Part shown: positions 63,398 to 64,000 of the stretch, piece after piece
Position numbering within the stretch: position 1 is the stretch's first letter
Layout of the letters: every line of letters begins with the position of its first letter
Assembly: GCF_007625155.1 (NCBI RefSeq)
Contig: NZ_VMNK01000006.1
Coordinates: 62,001-126,000 of the forward strand
Direction: 5' to 3'
DNA: 64,000 bases
DNA from: Denitromonas halophila
GTDB lineage: Bacteria > Pseudomonadota > Gammaproteobacteria > Burkholderiales > Rhodocyclaceae
Translations under genes and position numbers: made by a program
Notes under the pieces: generated by a model
The model's input: only the letters and a program-made list of their open reading frames with translations
Database searches by the model: none
Told to the model about the DNA's origin: nothing

Positions 63398-63588
63398 GAG
63401 GGCGGGCCGGGTTTGTCTTGGCGGCTATCCACGGCCGTCAGGGCGCACCAGGTGCGTTCTTTGCGGGCCCGCACTTCGGCGTCCAGCTCGGCCCCCTCTT
63501 TGCTCGCGCCAACGGCGAGGATGCTACCGGGGTTGGCCGGGTCGGTGACTATCCAGCACCGCCGCACGTTGCACCAAATGGCGTTCAT
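63388..63588 (-). CDS. Small unrecognised phage protein, 66 residues
   Basis: MNAIWCNVRRCWIVTDPANP..., with two N-terminal and two C-terminal cysteines and a polar middle (KEGAELDAEVRARKERT). It is coupled to the portal gene by an ATGA overlap and overlaps F by 10 nt, so expression is likely. No family recognised. Confidence 0.6.
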   Translation of the reverse strand: MNAIWCNVRRCWIVTDPANPGSILAVGASKEGAELDAEVRARKERTWCALTAVDSRQDKPGPPSCP

Positions 63589-64000
63589 TCGCCGTTACTC
63601 ACGTCGAAGCGGCCGGCCAGTTCGGCGGTGGCCATGCCAGCCGCCATGACGCGCTGCAGCTCGCTGGCGGGCAGGCTGCCGTAGGCGTCGAGCAGGCGAT
63701 CGCGCACGTCTTCGAGCGAGCCGGCCTCGGCTACCAGGGCGGCGATGGCGGTGAGCCATTCGCCCAGGGGGGCGGCGGCGTCCTGCGCCAGGCGATCGGC
63801 GGCGGCGTCGGCATAGCGGGCTGGGCTGGGTTCTTGTGCGGGCAGCGTGGCGCGCAGCGCGGCAGGCACGGCGTCGGGGGGCGTGGCCTGTCCGGTCGGC
63901 GCGGGCTCAACCTTCGGCGGCGCGGACGGTGCGGCGGTAGCCAACACCTCTTCAGTGCCGTCGGGCAGCGGGATGCGCAGCTTTTCGTGCGCCCAGGTCG
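63585..64000 (-). CDS. Portal protein, C-terminal part (Mu gp29, DUF935; cut by window edge)
   Basis: About 138 C-terminal residues of the frame are visible, entering the window as TWAHEKLRIPLPDGTEEVLA, the typical end of the DUF935 portal core. An Ala/Pro-rich linker and a helical tail (ADAAADRLAQDAAAPLGEWL... LPASELQRVMAAGMATAELA) follow. The portal forms the DNA gate at the capsid vertex. The start lies beyond base 64000. Confidence 0.9.
   Translation of the reverse strand, partial: TWAHEKLRIPLPDGTEEVLATAAPSAPPKVEPAPTGQATPPDAVPAALRATLPAQEPSPARYADAAADRLAQDAAAPLGEWLTAIAALVAEAGSLEDVRDRLLDAYGSLPASELQRVMAAGMATAELAGRFDVSNGE

Larger units (their letters stand above)
42782..64000. mobile_element. 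Mu-like transposable prophage (late region; continues beyond the window)
   Basis: A 21-kb block read entirely on the minus strand encodes the Mu-type head and contractile-tail set in Mu order: gp29 portal, F, G, I, T, gp35, gp36, gp37, gp38, sheath, tube, gp41 chaperones, tape measure, N, P, V, gp46, gp47, gp48 and fibres. Genes are close-packed with repeated ATGA overlaps. The left boundary in the window is put just after the tRNA terminator where TG-containing, repeat-rich sequence begins. The other end with transposase, repressor and lysis genes lies to the right of base 64000. Confidence 0.92.

Overview
The window is high-GC DNA from a betaproteobacterium, most likely of the Rhodocyclales (Azoarcus/Thauera/Denitromonas-like). 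This rests on gene content and order: hisD-hisG (short HisZ-dependent form)-murA-bolA-ABC-mla, glyQS-gmhB-plsC, miaB-phoH-ybeY-corC-lnt, a phasin gene and an MSHA-like pilus locus. Genus was not tested by any search.

Layout. (1) 1-8528, minus strand: a compact operon-like run mlaFEDACB (retrograde phospholipid transport), an ABC-2 exporter pair, a BolA protein, murA, hisG and the start of hisD. (2) 8673-25834, mostly plus strand: an MSHA-like type IV pilus locus. It opens with a sigma-54-type response regulator, then mshM, L, N, E, G and I/J/K-like genes, two pilin-like genes and a membrane class III adenylate cyclase. A convergent membrane histidine kinase follows. The probable major pilin stands alone behind a near-consensus -24/-12 promoter with upstream dyads. 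Kinase and regulator flank the locus and may be the pair that switches on the pilin. (3) 25831-31786: a Kef-type antiporter, then kdsD-lptC-lptA (LPS), an enoyl-CoA hydratase and a phasin with a consensus sigma-70 promoter and terminator. kdsC and lptB are absent from their usual places. (4) 31787-32252: a non-coding stretch with a 13-bp minisatellite. (5) 32253-42454, minus strand: plsC, gmhB, glyS, glyQ, then lnt, corC, ybeY (with an extra N-terminal region), phoH, miaB and a small exported protein. (6) 42656-42775: an elongator tRNA-Met with its terminator.

(7) About 42782-64000 (continuing past the window): a Mu-like transposable prophage, read on the minus strand in the order portal (gp29), F, G, I, capsid-associated protein, T (major capsid), gp35, an inserted 3.5-kb accessory cassette, gp36, gp37, gp38, sheath, tube, tail chaperones, tape measure, N, P, V, gp46, J/gp47, gp48, tail fibre, fibre assembly. 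A PagL-like lipid A deacylase candidate closes the operon. Early, transposase and lysis genes lie beyond base 64000.

Most notable observations: the sigma-54 pilin switch; the phage PagL-like protein with catalytic residues at PagL spacing; three copies of a CGGAA-N4-TTCCG dyad in phage intergenic gaps, two of them exactly 33 nt before start codons that lack a Shine-Dalgarno; a textbook -1 frameshift site in the tail chaperone genes; a candidate phage terminus with 20-bp-spaced repeats beside the tRNA gene; and tandem hairpins after the capsid gene.
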